A stretch of 42,199 bases of DNA from Tenebrionibacter intestinalis. Its GTDB lineage: Bacteria > Pseudomonadota > Gammaproteobacteria > Enterobacterales > Enterobacteriaceae. Below are positions 8,312 through 17,309 of this stretch, piece by piece (the stretch's first letter is position 1; every line of letters starts with the position of its first letter). The notes under the pieces were generated by a model, which ran no database searches, was not told the origin of the DNA, and saw only the letters and a list, made by a program, of their open reading frames with translations. The DNA is taken from contig NZ_JAEPBH010000031.1 of assembly GCF_016632365.1 (NCBI RefSeq), positions 13,721-55,919 on the forward strand. Reading direction: 5' to 3'. The translations under genes were made by a program, and so were the position numbers.

Positions 8312-9109
8312 TTACCCGACGCCGGGCGCGGCGATAAACCACCAACCGGCAAGGGCGAGGCTCGGCCCGAAAGGAAAGGCCTGCGCACGCTGTATACGCC
8401 CTGCCAGACGAAGCCCCCCCATCCACACCAGGCCTGATATCGAGGCACACAGCAGCAGCGCCGGCAAAGCCTGCCAGCCGCACCAGGCCCCCAGCGCCGC
8501 CAGCAGCTTAAAATCACCATAGCCCAGGCCTTCGCGGCCGGTAAATAATAGAAAAACCTGATAAACGCCCCACAGCGCGAGCCATCCGGCCATCGCCCCG
8601 ATAACCGCATCCGCCAGCGGCACAATATTACCCTGCAGGTTTGCCAACAGCCCCAGCCACAACAGCGAGAGCGTTAACACATCCGGCAGCAGCATATGTT
8701 CCAGATCGATACACGCCAGCGCTATCAACAGCCAACAGCAAAGCGCCAGCATCAGCGCCTGTAAACCCGGCGGCCACGCAAACGCAACCCATTCCGTACA
8801 CAGCGCCGTTGCCAGTTCAACCAGCGGGTAGCGCCAACTGATGCGACGGGCGCAGCGGCGGCAGCGCCCGCGCAGCAGTACCCAGCTAATCAGCGGGATG
8901 TTGTCATAAAACGCGATGGTGTGATGGCAGCGCGGGCAGCATGAGCGCGGCAAAAAGAGATTAAAGCGCGCAGGCAGACCATCCTGCGGAATCGTATCGG
9001 CAGGCGCAAGCTGCCGGTTCACCATCACCGGCAATCGCCAGATAACGCAGTTCAATACGCTGCCCGCTATCAGGCCCAGCGCAAACATCTCTGTCAGCCA
9101 CATCACCAT
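8312..9109 (-). CDS. gspO: Prepilin peptidase / N-methyltransferase GspO
   Basis: Inner-membrane aspartic protease that cleaves the leader of the pseudopilins GspG-K and methylates the new N-terminus. Catalytic aspartates are visible in IDLEHMLLPD (Asp135) and the GxGD motif GYGDFK (Asp199). The cytoplasmic zinc site is formed by CCPRC and CRRC (about residues 57-86), and about seven hydrophobic segments are seen. Length is 265 aa, in the family range. It is the last gene of the gsp operon. Its ATG overlaps the end of gspB; a second ATG two codons in (9103) would form a TGATG junction. The C-terminus faces the gspS stop codon 121 bp away. Confidence 0.95.
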   Translation of the reverse strand: MVMWLTEMFALGLIAGSVLNCVIWRLPVMVNRQLAPADTIPQDGLPARFNLFLPRSCCPRCHHTIAFYDNIPLISWVLLRGRCRRCARRISWRYPLVELATALCTEWVAFAWPPGLQALMLALCCWLLIALACIDLEHMLLPDVLTLSLLWLGLLANLQGNIVPLADAVIGAMAGWLALWGVYQVFLLFTGREGLGYGDFKLLAALGAWCGWQALPALLLCASISGLVWMGGLRLAGRIQRAQAFPFGPSLALAGWWFIAAPGVG

Positions 9110-9567
9110 ACGTTATCACCGTCGCGCATCACAATGGCGTCTGTATCACCGCCTGGCCAGTCCCATGTCGCATCAAGGCGGAGCCTGCGACCCAGTGATA
9201 CCAGAATCAGCGCCGCAGGCTGAATAGCCATGACTTCTTCGCCGCAGGGCAGCGTGTCGCCTTCCCGATATTGTTGCCCGTTAAGGGTGACGCTACGCTG
9301 GTCGGGGCTATCCGCCCAAACGTGCGCGCTGTAACGCAGCGCCAGCAACACATTGTCATGACAGACCGGTTTCTCCCTGCTGACGAAGGCAGTATCCGCC
9401 TTTCTGACATGCAATGTCGCTACGGTATGGCGTTCGTTTTGGCGGGGTATGTCTCTTGCCGCCCATATATCTGCGGCAAACCAGCCGAGAGAAAAAAGCA
9501 GCAAAGCATAGAGCGTCAATAGCCAGACCGGGATTCGATATGCGCTCAGCGGGGGTGACGTATCCAT
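9103..9567 (-). CDS. gspB: Type II secretion assembly protein GspB (T2SSB domain)
   Basis: GspB/PulB/OutB-type proteins are bitopic inner-membrane proteins that help assemble the secretin through a periplasmic C-terminal domain. This 154-residue protein has a short cytoplasmic start, one membrane segment (about residues 12-31, VWLLTLYALLLFSLGWFAA) and a periplasmic region. That region ends in the family pattern LNGQQYREGDTLPCG...VMAIQPAALILVSLGRRLRLD. I chose the ATG at 9567 because AGGA precedes it; it overlaps the end of gspN by 22 bp. GspB is usually encoded near gspA, gspC or gspS, so a position between gspN and gspO is unusual. Assignment rests on the C-terminal pattern and context. Confidence 0.75.
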   Translation of the reverse strand: MDTSPPLSAYRIPVWLLTLYALLLFSLGWFAADIWAARDIPRQNERHTVATLHVRKADTAFVSREKPVCHDNVLLALRYSAHVWADSPDQRSVTLNGQQYREGDTLPCGEEVMAIQPAALILVSLGRRLRLDATWDWPGGDTDAIVMRDGDNVW

Positions 9568-10307
9568 TTTCCTGATATCTCCATAATCCTTTGCCCGCCA
9601 TCCGCAGGGCGCGTTATGTTTTCCAGTATTAACAACCACTGCGCGGGAAGCGCATCCGCCGGGCCTGCGCGCAGAAAAATGCGATAATCGCCGCTCAATG
9701 CCAGACGGCCCTCAGCGCTTAGCGGCAGCGGCGCCGCAGGCTGATGCAGTGCGGCATGAATAGTGCGCCCCTGGCAGTTCAGCTCAAGGCGCGGCGCGCC
9801 AAGCAACAACCTCTGTCCGGATGCAGATAAGGCCGCGTCGCGCCAGTCCAGCTCTGCCGCAAGATCCAGGCATTCACTCAATGTAAAACGCAGCCTGTCC
9901 AACCGTAAAATGACTTCGCCGCTGGCCTCAAGCGGCAGAGGCGGCGCTATTCCCGCGCGTTCCATCACCGCCGCCAGACGCTGCGCGCTTGCCTGCCAGC
10001 GTCCGCCCGCAACCCACCAGCTCCCCAGCCAGCCAAACGCGGCCTCAATGCGTCCCGTCTCGCCGTTCGCGACAACGCTAACGCCAGGCCGCCCGTTATA
10101 CCAGCCCCATTGCCAGCTCAGGCGACTCAGGGTGATGTTTTTCCAGCGCAGGTTCCGGAAATTTCCCTTCCACACTGCACCCGTTGCATCCTCAGCAATA
10201 ACCTCGCCGGGAAGCAGTTTTACCGCCAGGCTTACAGGCGCAGTGGCCGCCAGCGCCATAAGATAAAGCAGAAGAAATAGCGCGCCGCCGCGCCAGTTTC
10301 GCCTCAT
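9546..10307 (-). CDS. gspN: Type II secretion protein GspN
   Basis: Accessory T2SS component of about 250 residues, bitopic with an N-terminal membrane anchor; present in many but not all systems, role not well defined. Here the anchor is residues 7-25 (GGALFLLLYLMALAATAPV). The family features LAVKLLPGEVIAEDATGAVWKG and SRLSWQWGWYNG follow, and then a beta-rich periplasmic region. The start MRRNWRGG lies 1 bp after the gspM stop codon, so translation is probably coupled; an in-frame ATG at 10349 lies inside gspM and is less likely. Confidence 0.9.
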   Translation of the reverse strand: MRRNWRGGALFLLLYLMALAATAPVSLAVKLLPGEVIAEDATGAVWKGNFRNLRWKNITLSRLSWQWGWYNGRPGVSVVANGETGRIEAAFGWLGSWWVAGGRWQASAQRLAAVMERAGIAPPLPLEASGEVILRLDRLRFTLSECLDLAAELDWRDAALSASGQRLLLGAPRLELNCQGRTIHAALHQPAAPLPLSAEGRLALSGDYRIFLRAGPADALPAQWLLILENITRPADGGQRIMEISGKWIRHPR

Positions 10308-10308
10308 T

Positions 10309-10758
10309 TCAGCGAGGCTCCAGCAATATATCGGCGCGAACGTTGCCATCCGAAGGCGTATTGCCCTGCATCTCCAGCGTCAGCACCTCCGCCGCGCCCT
10401 GCGCTTCCAGCGTCAGTAACCACGTAAGCAAAGCATCTGCGTTCGTTGATGCGATACCTACCCTTAGTTGGCCTGTCTGCGCGTTTAGCGTTTTCAGCAC
10501 AATCCCCCGCCGCGCCGCATCCTCCTGCAATTCGCGCGCTACAAGCGCTCCCTTTGTACGCGCAGGCAGGCGCGTTAGCTGCCGCGCCTGCGTGGTAAGC
10601 TGAAGCCGACGCTGCTCCTGAAGCTCCAGCGCCCGGTGTAACGGCCGCCATATTCCCTGCCATAACATCAGCGCAGCAAACATCATCGCCAGTGCGGCCA
10701 GTAACCCACGTTCGCGCGCCGTCCGCCGGCGCCAGATATCCCGTATCACGCTCTTCAT
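10309..10758 (-). CDS. gspM: Type II secretion inner-membrane protein GspM
   Basis: GspM forms, with GspL, GspC and GspF, the inner-membrane platform that couples the ATPase to pseudopilus growth. This 149-residue protein has a short basic cytoplasmic start (KSVIRDIWRRRTARERG), a single membrane helix at about residues 18-36 (RGLLAALAMMFAALMLWQGIW) and a periplasmic coiled coil. A ferredoxin-like domain follows (GIVLKTLNAQTGQLRVGIASTN...LLTWLLTLE). The start overlaps the gspL stop codon in ATGA. Length and layout are typical. Confidence 0.93.
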   Translation of the reverse strand: MKSVIRDIWRRRTARERGLLAALAMMFAALMLWQGIWRPLHRALELQEQRRLQLTTQARQLTRLPARTKGALVARELQEDAARRGIVLKTLNAQTGQLRVGIASTNADALLTWLLTLEAQGAAEVLTLEMQGNTPSDGNVRADILLEPR

Positions 10759-11885
10759 AGCGACTCTGCAGGAAGCAGCAACAGCGAGCCATCCCGCAGG
10801 CGCTCAAGCATAAAGGCGCGCTCAAGCACTGCCTGCGCCTGCGCAAGCTGTGCCGCTTCACCGGCCAACACAACCCGCAACTGCGGCGGCACGCTTTTCC
10901 AGCTAAACTGCTGTATCGTCACCCCCTGCGGCAACGCAGGCAGCGCTGACATCCACTGCGTCAGGCCCGCGCGGGCTTGCTGATTCGTCGCCCGGCGCAC
11001 CTCAGCCTGCCAGTTCGTCAACGGCCGATCGGGAAAACGTTGCCGAAATAACCGCTGTAGCTGCTGATTCAGTTCGTCGTTTTGTCGCGCTAACTGCCAT
11101 CCCGAAAGCCCTTGCCAGGCAAACAGCAGCGCCAGCGCAACGCCAGCCGCATATAGCGGGCGTCGCCAGGCGCACAGGCCGCGACGCGGCATACGCTCTG
11201 CCAGCAGGGAAACGCGACTGTGCGCTGCCTCTTGCGCCAGTAAGGCCAGAGCATCCTGTTGCGGCAACGTTTGCCACTCGGGCCTGTCCGGCGGAGCATC
11301 GCCATAACAGCCTGTCGCCGGCGCATCGGGCGCTTCGCGCCGCCAGGCGTCGGCCCATACGCTCAGCCAGTTTTCGTCAACCTGGGCGCCCTGCCAGCGC
11401 CCCGTGCGTAACAGCCAGCCGCCCTGCCAGCGCAGCGCCGTCGGCGCGCCATCGCGCATCGGCAGCAGCAGGGCGTCAGGAACGATTCTCGCCAACCGTA
11501 TGCCCGCCGCGAGAAAAGGCGCCTGCCACCGCGTTAACTGCGCCTGCTCCAGCGCCGCGGCCCAGACGAACTGCCCCTCAGACGCCAGCGGTACGGTAAC
11601 CATGTCCTGCATTGCCGCACCGAGTTTTTCCTCCAGCAGCCAGGGCAGCGCGCGCAGCCCTGGCGCATCGTGGCGGCCCGGCACGTGAACGCGATGAATC
11701 GCCAGCGTCGCAACCGACACCAGCAGGCAAAACGCATCATCCGCAAAGCGCGTCGCCAGCGTCCCCAGTTCATCTACCTCCACTTCGCCGCGCAACGTGC
11801 TATCGGTTTGTCTGCGTATCCACGCATACCTGCTTTCTGACGCGGCAATCTGCACCAGCACTATTTCACGTTTTGCGAGACTCAT
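10755..11885 (-). CDS. gspL: Type II secretion inner-membrane protein GspL
   Basis: GspL recruits the GspE ATPase through its actin-like cytoplasmic domain and pairs with GspM. Of its 376 residues, about the first 230 are cytoplasmic. One membrane segment follows near residues 245-262 (LYAAGVALALLFAWQGLSGW), then a periplasmic ferredoxin-like domain (GVTIQQFSWKSVPPQLRVVLAGEAAQLAQ). The chosen start MSLAKREIVLVQ forms an ATGA overlap with the gspK stop codon; an in-frame start eight codons earlier lies within gspK. Sequence divergence from better-known GspL proteins is marked, which is normal for this component. Confidence 0.92.
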   Translation of the reverse strand: MSLAKREIVLVQIAASESRYAWIRRQTDSTLRGEVEVDELGTLATRFADDAFCLLVSVATLAIHRVHVPGRHDAPGLRALPWLLEEKLGAAMQDMVTVPLASEGQFVWAAALEQAQLTRWQAPFLAAGIRLARIVPDALLLPMRDGAPTALRWQGGWLLRTGRWQGAQVDENWLSVWADAWRREAPDAPATGCYGDAPPDRPEWQTLPQQDALALLAQEAAHSRVSLLAERMPRRGLCAWRRPLYAAGVALALLFAWQGLSGWQLARQNDELNQQLQRLFRQRFPDRPLTNWQAEVRRATNQQARAGLTQWMSALPALPQGVTIQQFSWKSVPPQLRVVLAGEAAQLAQAQAVLERAFMLERLRDGSLLLLPAESL

Positions 11886-12802
11886 TCTTCCATCTCCTGC
11901 TGGCGCCACAGTACGTTGATTCGCCCGCCGCTGCGCTGTAGCAGGCTACGCTGGCGATACCAGGCATCGTCCATACGCGTCGTAATTCGCACATGAAAGT
12001 AATCACTGTTAAGCGTAATAAAGCGGCGCTGTCCGGCGAGCGACTTGAGGCCGCCGAAGGCCGCTTCCAGCGTATCCCAGCCGGTTGCAGGCCGCTGCGC
12101 CAGCCAGCGCCGCACATCTTCCTCGCTTATGTCTTCAGCCAGCGCGGCGAGCAATATCCAGTGCGCCGGCATAACGGTATTCACATTAATAGCCAGCGTT
12201 TTTACCGGCAACGCGCACAGTAGCGGACGCAGCGTACGCCAGATTTCCGCGCTCACGCCGCGTACCTGTCGCAGTTCGCTTACGCTCCACATCGGCTGCT
12301 GCGCCGTAAGATAAGGCGGCGTCAGCGCCGCATATTCGCTGTCTTTCGCGCCGCCCGCTCGCGGCTCATCGCCTTCGCCTATCCAGTCGGCGGCGGCGGC
12401 GGCGATCGACTGCGCCTGCGGCGCGTCAATACCGCTTAGCGTCAACAGCCGTATAAAAACGTCGCGCGCGCCATCGTCTTCCAGCGCGTTCAGGTTAAAG
12501 CAGGCCTGCGCATCGTCAATACGCATATGCAGTTGCCCCGTTGCCACAGGCAGATTTTCGCCTGACGTGGCCCAGCGTTGGGAAAGGTGGGTGTGACGCG
12601 CGTCATCCAGCGCATCAAGGCGCAGCAAGCCGCCGGCGACCGCCTGCGCGCCTGCGGCAAACCATCTTCCCTGCAGGCGCTGGTGCTGGCGCAGGCCATA
12701 GTGGAAGCTAAAAAACCAACGTTCCGTCGCTACGGCCGCCAGCGCAACCATCACCGCCAGCAGCAACAGGACCGACAGCAACGCCATTCCTCTTTGCTTC
12801 AT
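11882..12802 (-). CDS. gspK: Minor pseudopilin GspK
   Basis: Large minor pseudopilin that caps the pseudopilus tip with GspI and GspJ. The prepilin cleavage site is KQRG|MALLSVLLLLA. Position 5 of the mature helix is Ser instead of the usual Glu, which is characteristic of GspK. The 306-residue length and the alpha-domain motifs (ACFNLNAL, AADWIGEGDEPRAGGAKDSEYAAL, SVSELRQVRGVS, LAINVNTV) are typical. The start overlaps the gspJ stop codon by four bases. Confidence 0.96.
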   Translation of the reverse strand: MKQRGMALLSVLLLLAVMVALAAVATERWFFSFHYGLRQHQRLQGRWFAAGAQAVAGGLLRLDALDDARHTHLSQRWATSGENLPVATGQLHMRIDDAQACFNLNALEDDGARDVFIRLLTLSGIDAPQAQSIAAAAADWIGEGDEPRAGGAKDSEYAALTPPYLTAQQPMWSVSELRQVRGVSAEIWRTLRPLLCALPVKTLAINVNTVMPAHWILLAALAEDISEEDVRRWLAQRPATGWDTLEAAFGGLKSLAGQRRFITLNSDYFHVRITTRMDDAWYRQRSLLQRSGGRINVLWRQQEMEE

Positions 12803-13389
12803 TCGCCCTCCGCCAACAGAAAGCGGCGCGTTACCGTCCGGCCTTCTTTGAGAGACAGCCTCACTTCAATCGCCTGCGCCGTCGCGCCGTCGTCCTGCCA
12901 TGACTCCCGCCACGCCCCCTGTGACCAGTAGCGCAACCGCAGCTCGCTGACATCTTTCAACAACCGTCGGCGGTGAGCGTCGCTGCCTGCGGGCATATCG
13001 GGATAATCGAGAAAATCCCGCACCAGGCTGCCATTATCGATACGATAACCAACGCGTTGCAGCGTCGAGCGCGGCAATACGCCGCCGGGGTTCGGCCAGC
13101 CTGTATGCGTGAAGGCAATCGCGTCGCTGCCGTTACGCCCGTCTGCGGCCTGCGGCGACGCGCCGCCCAGCGCGCCGGGAGTGCGCGACGGACGCGGTAT
13201 CGCGGCGGAAAAATCTCTTTCCATGATTGCCAGCGCATGCTGAATCTGCGCCAGCCGTCCGGCATGCTGCGCCGAGCTTCGCTCCAGTCGCATACTTTGA
13301 TAAAGAACCCGGTTCGCCAATAGCCCAAGCAGTGCGAAAACCGCCAGCGCCAGCACCATTTCCAGCAGCGTAAATCCGCGCGCGCTCAT
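12799..13389 (-). CDS. gspJ: Minor pseudopilin GspJ
   Basis: Tip-complex pseudopilin. The leader is MSARG followed by FTLLEMVLALAVFALLG, with the conserved Glu5 after the cleavage site. The body of about 190 residues contains the family pattern QIQHALAIMERDFSAAIPRP and a late LRLRYWSQGAWRESWQ strand region. The start overlaps the gspI stop codon by four bases. It is substrate of the GspO peptidase encoded at the end of the operon. Confidence 0.95.
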   Translation of the reverse strand: MSARGFTLLEMVLALAVFALLGLLANRVLYQSMRLERSSAQHAGRLAQIQHALAIMERDFSAAIPRPSRTPGALGGASPQAADGRNGSDAIAFTHTGWPNPGGVLPRSTLQRVGYRIDNGSLVRDFLDYPDMPAGSDAHRRRLLKDVSELRLRYWSQGAWRESWQDDGATAQAIEVRLSLKEGRTVTRRFLLAEGE

Positions 13390-13757
13390 GGATACGCCAC
13401 CCAGGTTTGCAGCGTGGTTACTGCTTTACCGCCGTGCGCCCACGGCGTGGGCGATACCTCAACTTCCAGCATTCGTAACCCCTGTAGCCCGCTTTCCACA
13501 CCGCGCCAGCGCCAGTACCAGGTTTGCCCGCCCTGCTCGCTCTTACCAACCGTCCAGCGCAGCGGCGGCCAGACGTTGAGCAACGTCAGCTCAACTAGCT
13601 GATTTTCCGCCACCCCGTCAGCCCAGGCTTTCTCTTCCAGCCTGCCGGTACCGTTCGCCAGTTGCCCAAGGCTTTGCAGCAGCGCCAGCGCCGCCAGCGA
13701 AAAAATCGCCAGCGCTATCAGCACTTCCAGCAGCGTCATGCCGCTAGCGCGCTGCAT
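13386..13757 (-). CDS. gspI: Minor pseudopilin GspI
   Basis: Small pseudopilin that nucleates the tip complex with GspJ and GspK. The leader is MQRASG and the mature helix MTLLEVLIALAIFSLAALALLQSL, with Glu5 present. I chose the ATG at 13757 because GGAG lies 7 bp upstream and the resulting leader has the usual length; an ATG at 13802 would add 15 residues inside gspH. Product 123 aa. It overlaps the end of gspH by 14 bp. Confidence 0.93.
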   Translation of the reverse strand: MQRASGMTLLEVLIALAIFSLAALALLQSLGQLANGTGRLEEKAWADGVAENQLVELTLLNVWPPLRWTVGKSEQGGQTWYWRWRGVESGLQGLRMLEVEVSPTPWAHGGKAVTTLQTWVAYP

Positions 13758-14235
13758 CCCGCAGCTCCGTTGCAACCGGCCACCCGTCTTCATTCGGCCC
13801 AATTTCGACCACGGCGCGATCGCCTTGCATATAACGCAACCGGAAGGGCGTAATCTCGCCGCCTGGCAAAATCAGCACCTGTGGCGCATTGCCGGTTACC
13901 TCCCCGGCCACGCGCAACGTTAACCGCCAGCCTTCCGGCAGCGTTTGCGCGCCGCCGCCGGCAGGCAGATCCAGAGCCTGCCAGCCTCCCTGTCGCCAGG
14001 CTTTCAGTTGCCAGCGGTCGGCCTGCGCCTGCAGGCCATAAAGGCTGCCATCAAGCGCCGCTATACGCATCAGGCCGGTCATGCGCCGCGCCAGCCGCCC
14101 GGCCTCTTTATCAGCGCGAAAATCTCGCCCCGGCAACGCCGCCACAACAATCATCGCGCTCATACTGAGCAGCGCCAGCGCCAGCAGCACTTCCAGCAAA
14201 GTAAACCCCCTAGCGCGCCCAGTTGCCGATATCAT
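13744..14235 (-). CDS. gspH: Minor pseudopilin GspH
   Basis: Minor pseudopilin linking the GspG filament to the tip complex. The cleavage site is RARG|FTLLEVLLALALLSM. I chose the ATG giving MISATGRARG (163 aa) because it yields a normal nine-residue leader; a second ATG at 14256 is possible. The body contains LARRMTGLMRIAALDGSLYGLQAQADRWQLKAW, consistent with the GspH/FimT fold. The chosen start overlaps the gspG end by 26 bp. Confidence 0.9.
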   Translation of the reverse strand: MISATGRARGFTLLEVLLALALLSMSAMIVVAALPGRDFRADKEAGRLARRMTGLMRIAALDGSLYGLQAQADRWQLKAWRQGGWQALDLPAGGGAQTLPEGWRLTLRVAGEVTGNAPQVLILPGGEITPFRLRYMQGDRAVVEIGPNEDGWPVATELRDAAR

Positions 14236-14647
14236 CTTCTGTGTCCGGTTCGCCATCCTGGCCGTTAGACCAGATATCAATACGCCCGTGCCGCCCCGGC
14301 TGGCGATACTGGTAATCATTACCCCAGGGGTCTTGCGGAAGACGGCGGATATAGCCGTCCTGCGGATAGTTGCGCGGCACCGGCATTATCACAGGCTGCG
14401 TCACCAGCGCCGCCAGCCCCTGTTCGCCGGAGGGATAGCGATTATTATCAAGGCGGTACATATCCAGCGCGCTTTCCAGCGCCGTGATATCGCTGACTGC
14501 TTTTTGCACGTCTGCTTTTTCTTTATTTCCCATCAGATTCGGTACGACCAGGCTTGCCAGAATGCCAAGAATGACAATAACCACCATTACCTCAAGCAAA
14601 GTAAAACCCGCCTGGGACGCAGCCCGGCTCGTCGCTCGTTTCATCAT
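14210..14647 (-). CDS. gspG: Major pseudopilin GspG
   Basis: Main subunit of the T2SS pseudopilus, whose assembly pushes substrate through the secretin. The cleavage site is SQAG|FTLLEVMVVIVILGILASLVVPNLMGNKEKAD, the most conserved pseudopilin N-terminus. The C-terminal loop WSNGQDGEPDTEDDIGNW carries the acidic residues of the known calcium site. The ATG at 14647 (145 aa) follows GGAGG by 5 bp; a GTG two codons earlier overlaps that site and is not used here. The gap of 15 bp to gspF is among the largest in the operon, fitting strong independent initiation of this abundant subunit. Confidence 0.97.
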   Translation of the reverse strand: MMKRATSRAASQAGFTLLEVMVVIVILGILASLVVPNLMGNKEKADVQKAVSDITALESALDMYRLDNNRYPSGEQGLAALVTQPVIMPVPRNYPQDGYIRRLPQDPWGNDYQYRQPGRHGRIDIWSNGQDGEPDTEDDIGNWAR

Positions 14648-14662
14648 CGTCACCTCCGTGTT

Positions 14663-15865
14663 TTACAGCGTCATCATCGAGTTAAGTTGCAAAATAGGTT
14701 GCAGGATAGCCAGTACGATAAACAGCACGACGCCTGCCATCGCCACCACCAGCAGCGGTTCAAACAGACTGAAAAATAAAGCCGTGCGGGCGTTCAGGCT
14801 GTTTTCCTGGCTATCTGCGGCGCGCGCAAGCATATTGCCCAACTCGCCGCTACGCTCGCCGGAGGCGATCATATGGCACATCATCGGCGAAAAAAGCGAC
14901 GTTTGCGCCAGCGACTGATGTAAGCTCACGCCTTCACGCACCCGCTCCTGCGCGCCACACAATAATCGCGCCAGTTGCCTGTTACTGAGCGCCTGCGCGC
15001 CAATACGCATGGCTTCAAGTAACGGCACGCCGCTGTTGTAGAGAATGCTCAACGTGCGGGCGTAGCGGGCCGTGCTCACTTCCCGCACCAGACGCCCCGC
15101 CAGCGGCAGGCGCAGCAACCCACGATCCCATGCCAGCCGGTACGCGGGGTTTTGCAACATCCGCAGCGTCAGCAACAGCGCGCACAGCGCCGCCAGCGCC
15201 AGCCACGGCCCCGCCGCGCGCGTGCCGTCGCTCAATGACATTAAAAAACGCGTCGTCCACGGCAGCGTCTGTTTCATATGGATAAACTGCTCGGCAACCT
15301 TCGGCACAACCACGGCCAGCAGCGTGGACACCACGCCCACCGCGACCAGCGTCAGCACCAGCGGATAAACCAACGCCTGGGTCAGTTTTCCCCGCATGTG
15401 TTGACGCTGCTCTATATGATCGGCCAAACGTAGCAGCACGCTGTCAAGCTGGCCTGACGCTTCACCGGCCTCCACCAGCGCGCAGTACAGCGCACCAAAA
15501 ATTCGCGGATGTTCCCGCAGCGCCTGCGCCAGCGAATAACCTTCCACCACGCGCGCCAGCACCGCTTGTATTACCTGCCTTACCCGCTTTTCCTCACTCT
15601 GCTGCGCCGCCACGCTCAACGCCTCATCCAGCGGCAGCCCGGCTGCGACCAGCGTCGCAAGCTGGCGCATTAGCAACGCCTGCGAGGCGCCGGAAATACG
15701 GCGCTGTAGCCGCAACGCACGCCGCGGCGCACGCTCGCGCACATCCAGCACGACCAACCCCTGCTCGCGCAGCCGCTGCCCGGCCAGACGCGCGTTTTGC
15801 GCCGTAATGCGCCCGCGGCGCGTCTTTCCTCCGCCATCCCGTGCCTGGAAACTAAACTCAGCCAT
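14663..15865 (-). CDS. gspF: Type II secretion inner-membrane platform protein GspF
   Basis: Polytopic platform protein that contacts the GspE ATPase and the growing pseudopilus. It has 400 residues with two repeated cytoplasmic GspF domains. The first includes [21 protein letters not shown] and [15 protein letters not shown]; the second includes [22 protein letters not shown] and [15 protein letters not shown]. Three membrane segments lie near residues 165-190, 215-235 and 370-395. The N-terminus [18 protein letters not shown] is typical. The start lies 1 bp from the gspE stop codon. Confidence 0.97.
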   Translation of the reverse strand: MAEFSFQARDGGGKTRRGRITAQNARLAGQRLREQGLVVLDVRERAPRRALRLQRRISGASQALLMRQLATLVAAGLPLDEALSVAAQQSEEKRVRQVIQAVLARVVEGYSLAQALREHPRIFGALYCALVEAGEASGQLDSVLLRLADHIEQRQHMRGKLTQALVYPLVLTLVAVGVVSTLLAVVVPKVAEQFIHMKQTLPWTTRFLMSLSDGTRAAGPWLALAALCALLLTLRMLQNPAYRLAWDRGLLRLPLAGRLVREVSTARYARTLSILYNSGVPLLEAMRIGAQALSNRQLARLLCGAQERVREGVSLHQSLAQTSLFSPMMCHMIASGERSGELGNMLARAADSQENSLNARTALFFSLFEPLLVVAMAGVVLFIVLAILQPILQLNSMMTL

Positions 15866-15866
15866 C

Positions 15867-17309
15867 TCAGACGCTCCGGGTGACGCGGGTCACCTCTTCA
15901 GGCGACGTTACCCCCTCCAGCGCCAGCGCCAGCCCGTTTTGATACAGCGTATCGCCGCACAGGCTCTGCGCCAGCGCCCGCTCGTCATCCTGGCGCTGAA
16001 TGGCCGCGCGCAGCGCATCATTCACCCGCAGCAGCTCATAAATAGCGGTGCGCCCGCGGTATCCGGTAAAGTTGCAGGCAGGGCAGCCTGCCGGGTGATA
16101 AATTACGCTACCGGCGGGCAATATCCCCTTTTCCGTCAACCTTTCGGGACGCCGGCATTCACGACACAGCACGCGCACCAGCCGCTGCGCCAGCACGCCC
16201 GTCAATGATGTCGCCAGTAAAAAAGGTTCCACGCCCATATCGCGCAGGCGTGTTACCGCGCCTGCGGCGCTGTTGGTATGCAGCGTGGATAGCACCAGAT
16301 GTCCGGTAAGCGAAGCCTGCACGGCTATCGCCGCCGTTTCAGCATCGCGAATTTCGCCAACCATCACCACATCCGGATCCTGGCGCAGGATAGCCCGCAA
16401 ACCACGGGCAAAGGTCATCTTCACCTTTGTATTGACCTGCGTCTGCCCTACGCCTGGCAGCTCGTACTCCACGGGATCTTCAATGGTAAGAATGTTGCGT
16501 TCTTTACTGTTGATCTGGCTGAGCGCGGCATATAGCGTGGTGCTCTTCCCCGCGCCTGTCGGTCCGGTGACCAGCAGAATGCCGTGCGGCTGCGCCAGCA
16601 GTTGCGTCATATGCCTGTGCAGCGCAGGCGCCATACCAAGCGATGCCAGATCGAGACGCACGCTGTTTTTATCCAACAAACGCAACACCACGCGTTCGCC
16701 GTGGTTAACCGGCAGCGTCGAAACACGCACATCAATCATGCGTCCGCCAAGACGTAAAGAAATACGACCGTCCTGGGGGACGCGCTTCTCAGCAATATCA
16801 AGCCGCGCCATCACTTTGATACGCGACACCATCAGCGCAGCCAACCGACGCTGCGGCTGAAGGATTTCGCGCAGCACGCCGTCAACCCGGAAACGAATGC
16901 TGAGCGAGCGCTCAAACGTTTCAATATGGATATCGGATGCGCCTTCTTTGATGGCTTCGCCGAGCATGGCGTTGATCAGGCGAATAATGGGCGCGCCGTC
17001 TTCGCTTTCCAGCAGGTCATTAAGCTCCGGCAGCTCTTCGGCCAGCGCGTAAAAATCCGTATCGTTACCCAACTCCTCCATGACGCGCTGCACCTGCTCG
17101 CCGCTTTGCTGGTAATACGCCACCAGTTGGCGTTCAAACTCCTCATCGTCAAGTACGCTCACCTGCATCGGCCCGCCGGCCACACGCCGCGCCTCCAGCA
17201 ACGCCGTCGTCATCGCCTCACTGCGGCACAGCAGCAACGCATTATCACCCTCGCCCCGCGTTAACAACACGCCGTGGCGGCGGGCAAAGGCGGGGGTTAG
17301 CGCAGTCAT
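15867..17309 (-). CDS. gspE: Type II secretion ATPase GspE
   Basis: Hexameric cytoplasmic ATPase powering pseudopilus assembly. Motifs in order: the GASDIHIE region, Walker [10 protein letters not shown] (Lys255), Asp box [10 protein letters not shown], Walker [26 protein letters not shown] with the His box LSTLHTN. A four-cysteine zinc element CREC...CPAC follows in the C-terminal domain. At 480 residues it is slightly shorter than many GspE proteins, with a compact N-terminal domain that binds GspL. The start overlaps the gspD stop codon by four bases. Confidence 0.98.
   Translation of the reverse strand: MTALTPAFARRHGVLLTRGEGDNALLLCRSEAMTTALLEARRVAGGPMQVSVLDDEEFERQLVAYYQQSGEQVQRVMEELGNDTDFYALAEELPELNDLLESEDGAPIIRLINAMLGEAIKEGASDIHIETFERSLSIRFRVDGVLREILQPQRRLAALMVSRIKVMARLDIAEKRVPQDGRISLRLGGRMIDVRVSTLPVNHGERVVLRLLDKNSVRLDLASLGMAPALHRHMTQLLAQPHGILLVTGPTGAGKSTTLYAALSQINSKERNILTIEDPVEYELPGVGQTQVNTKVKMTFARGLRAILRQDPDVVMVGEIRDAETAAIAVQASLTGHLVLSTLHTNSAAGAVTRLRDMGVEPFLLATSLTGVLAQRLVRVLCRECRRPERLTEKGILPAGSVIYHPAGCPACNFTGYRGRTAIYELLRVNDALRAAIQRQDDERALAQSLCGDTLYQNGLALALEGVTSPEEVTRVTRSV

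Noticed and set aside
14081-14918. Long plus-strand frames opposite gspF/G/H
   Set aside because: Antisense to conserved pseudopilin and platform genes; no ribosome sites or family features.
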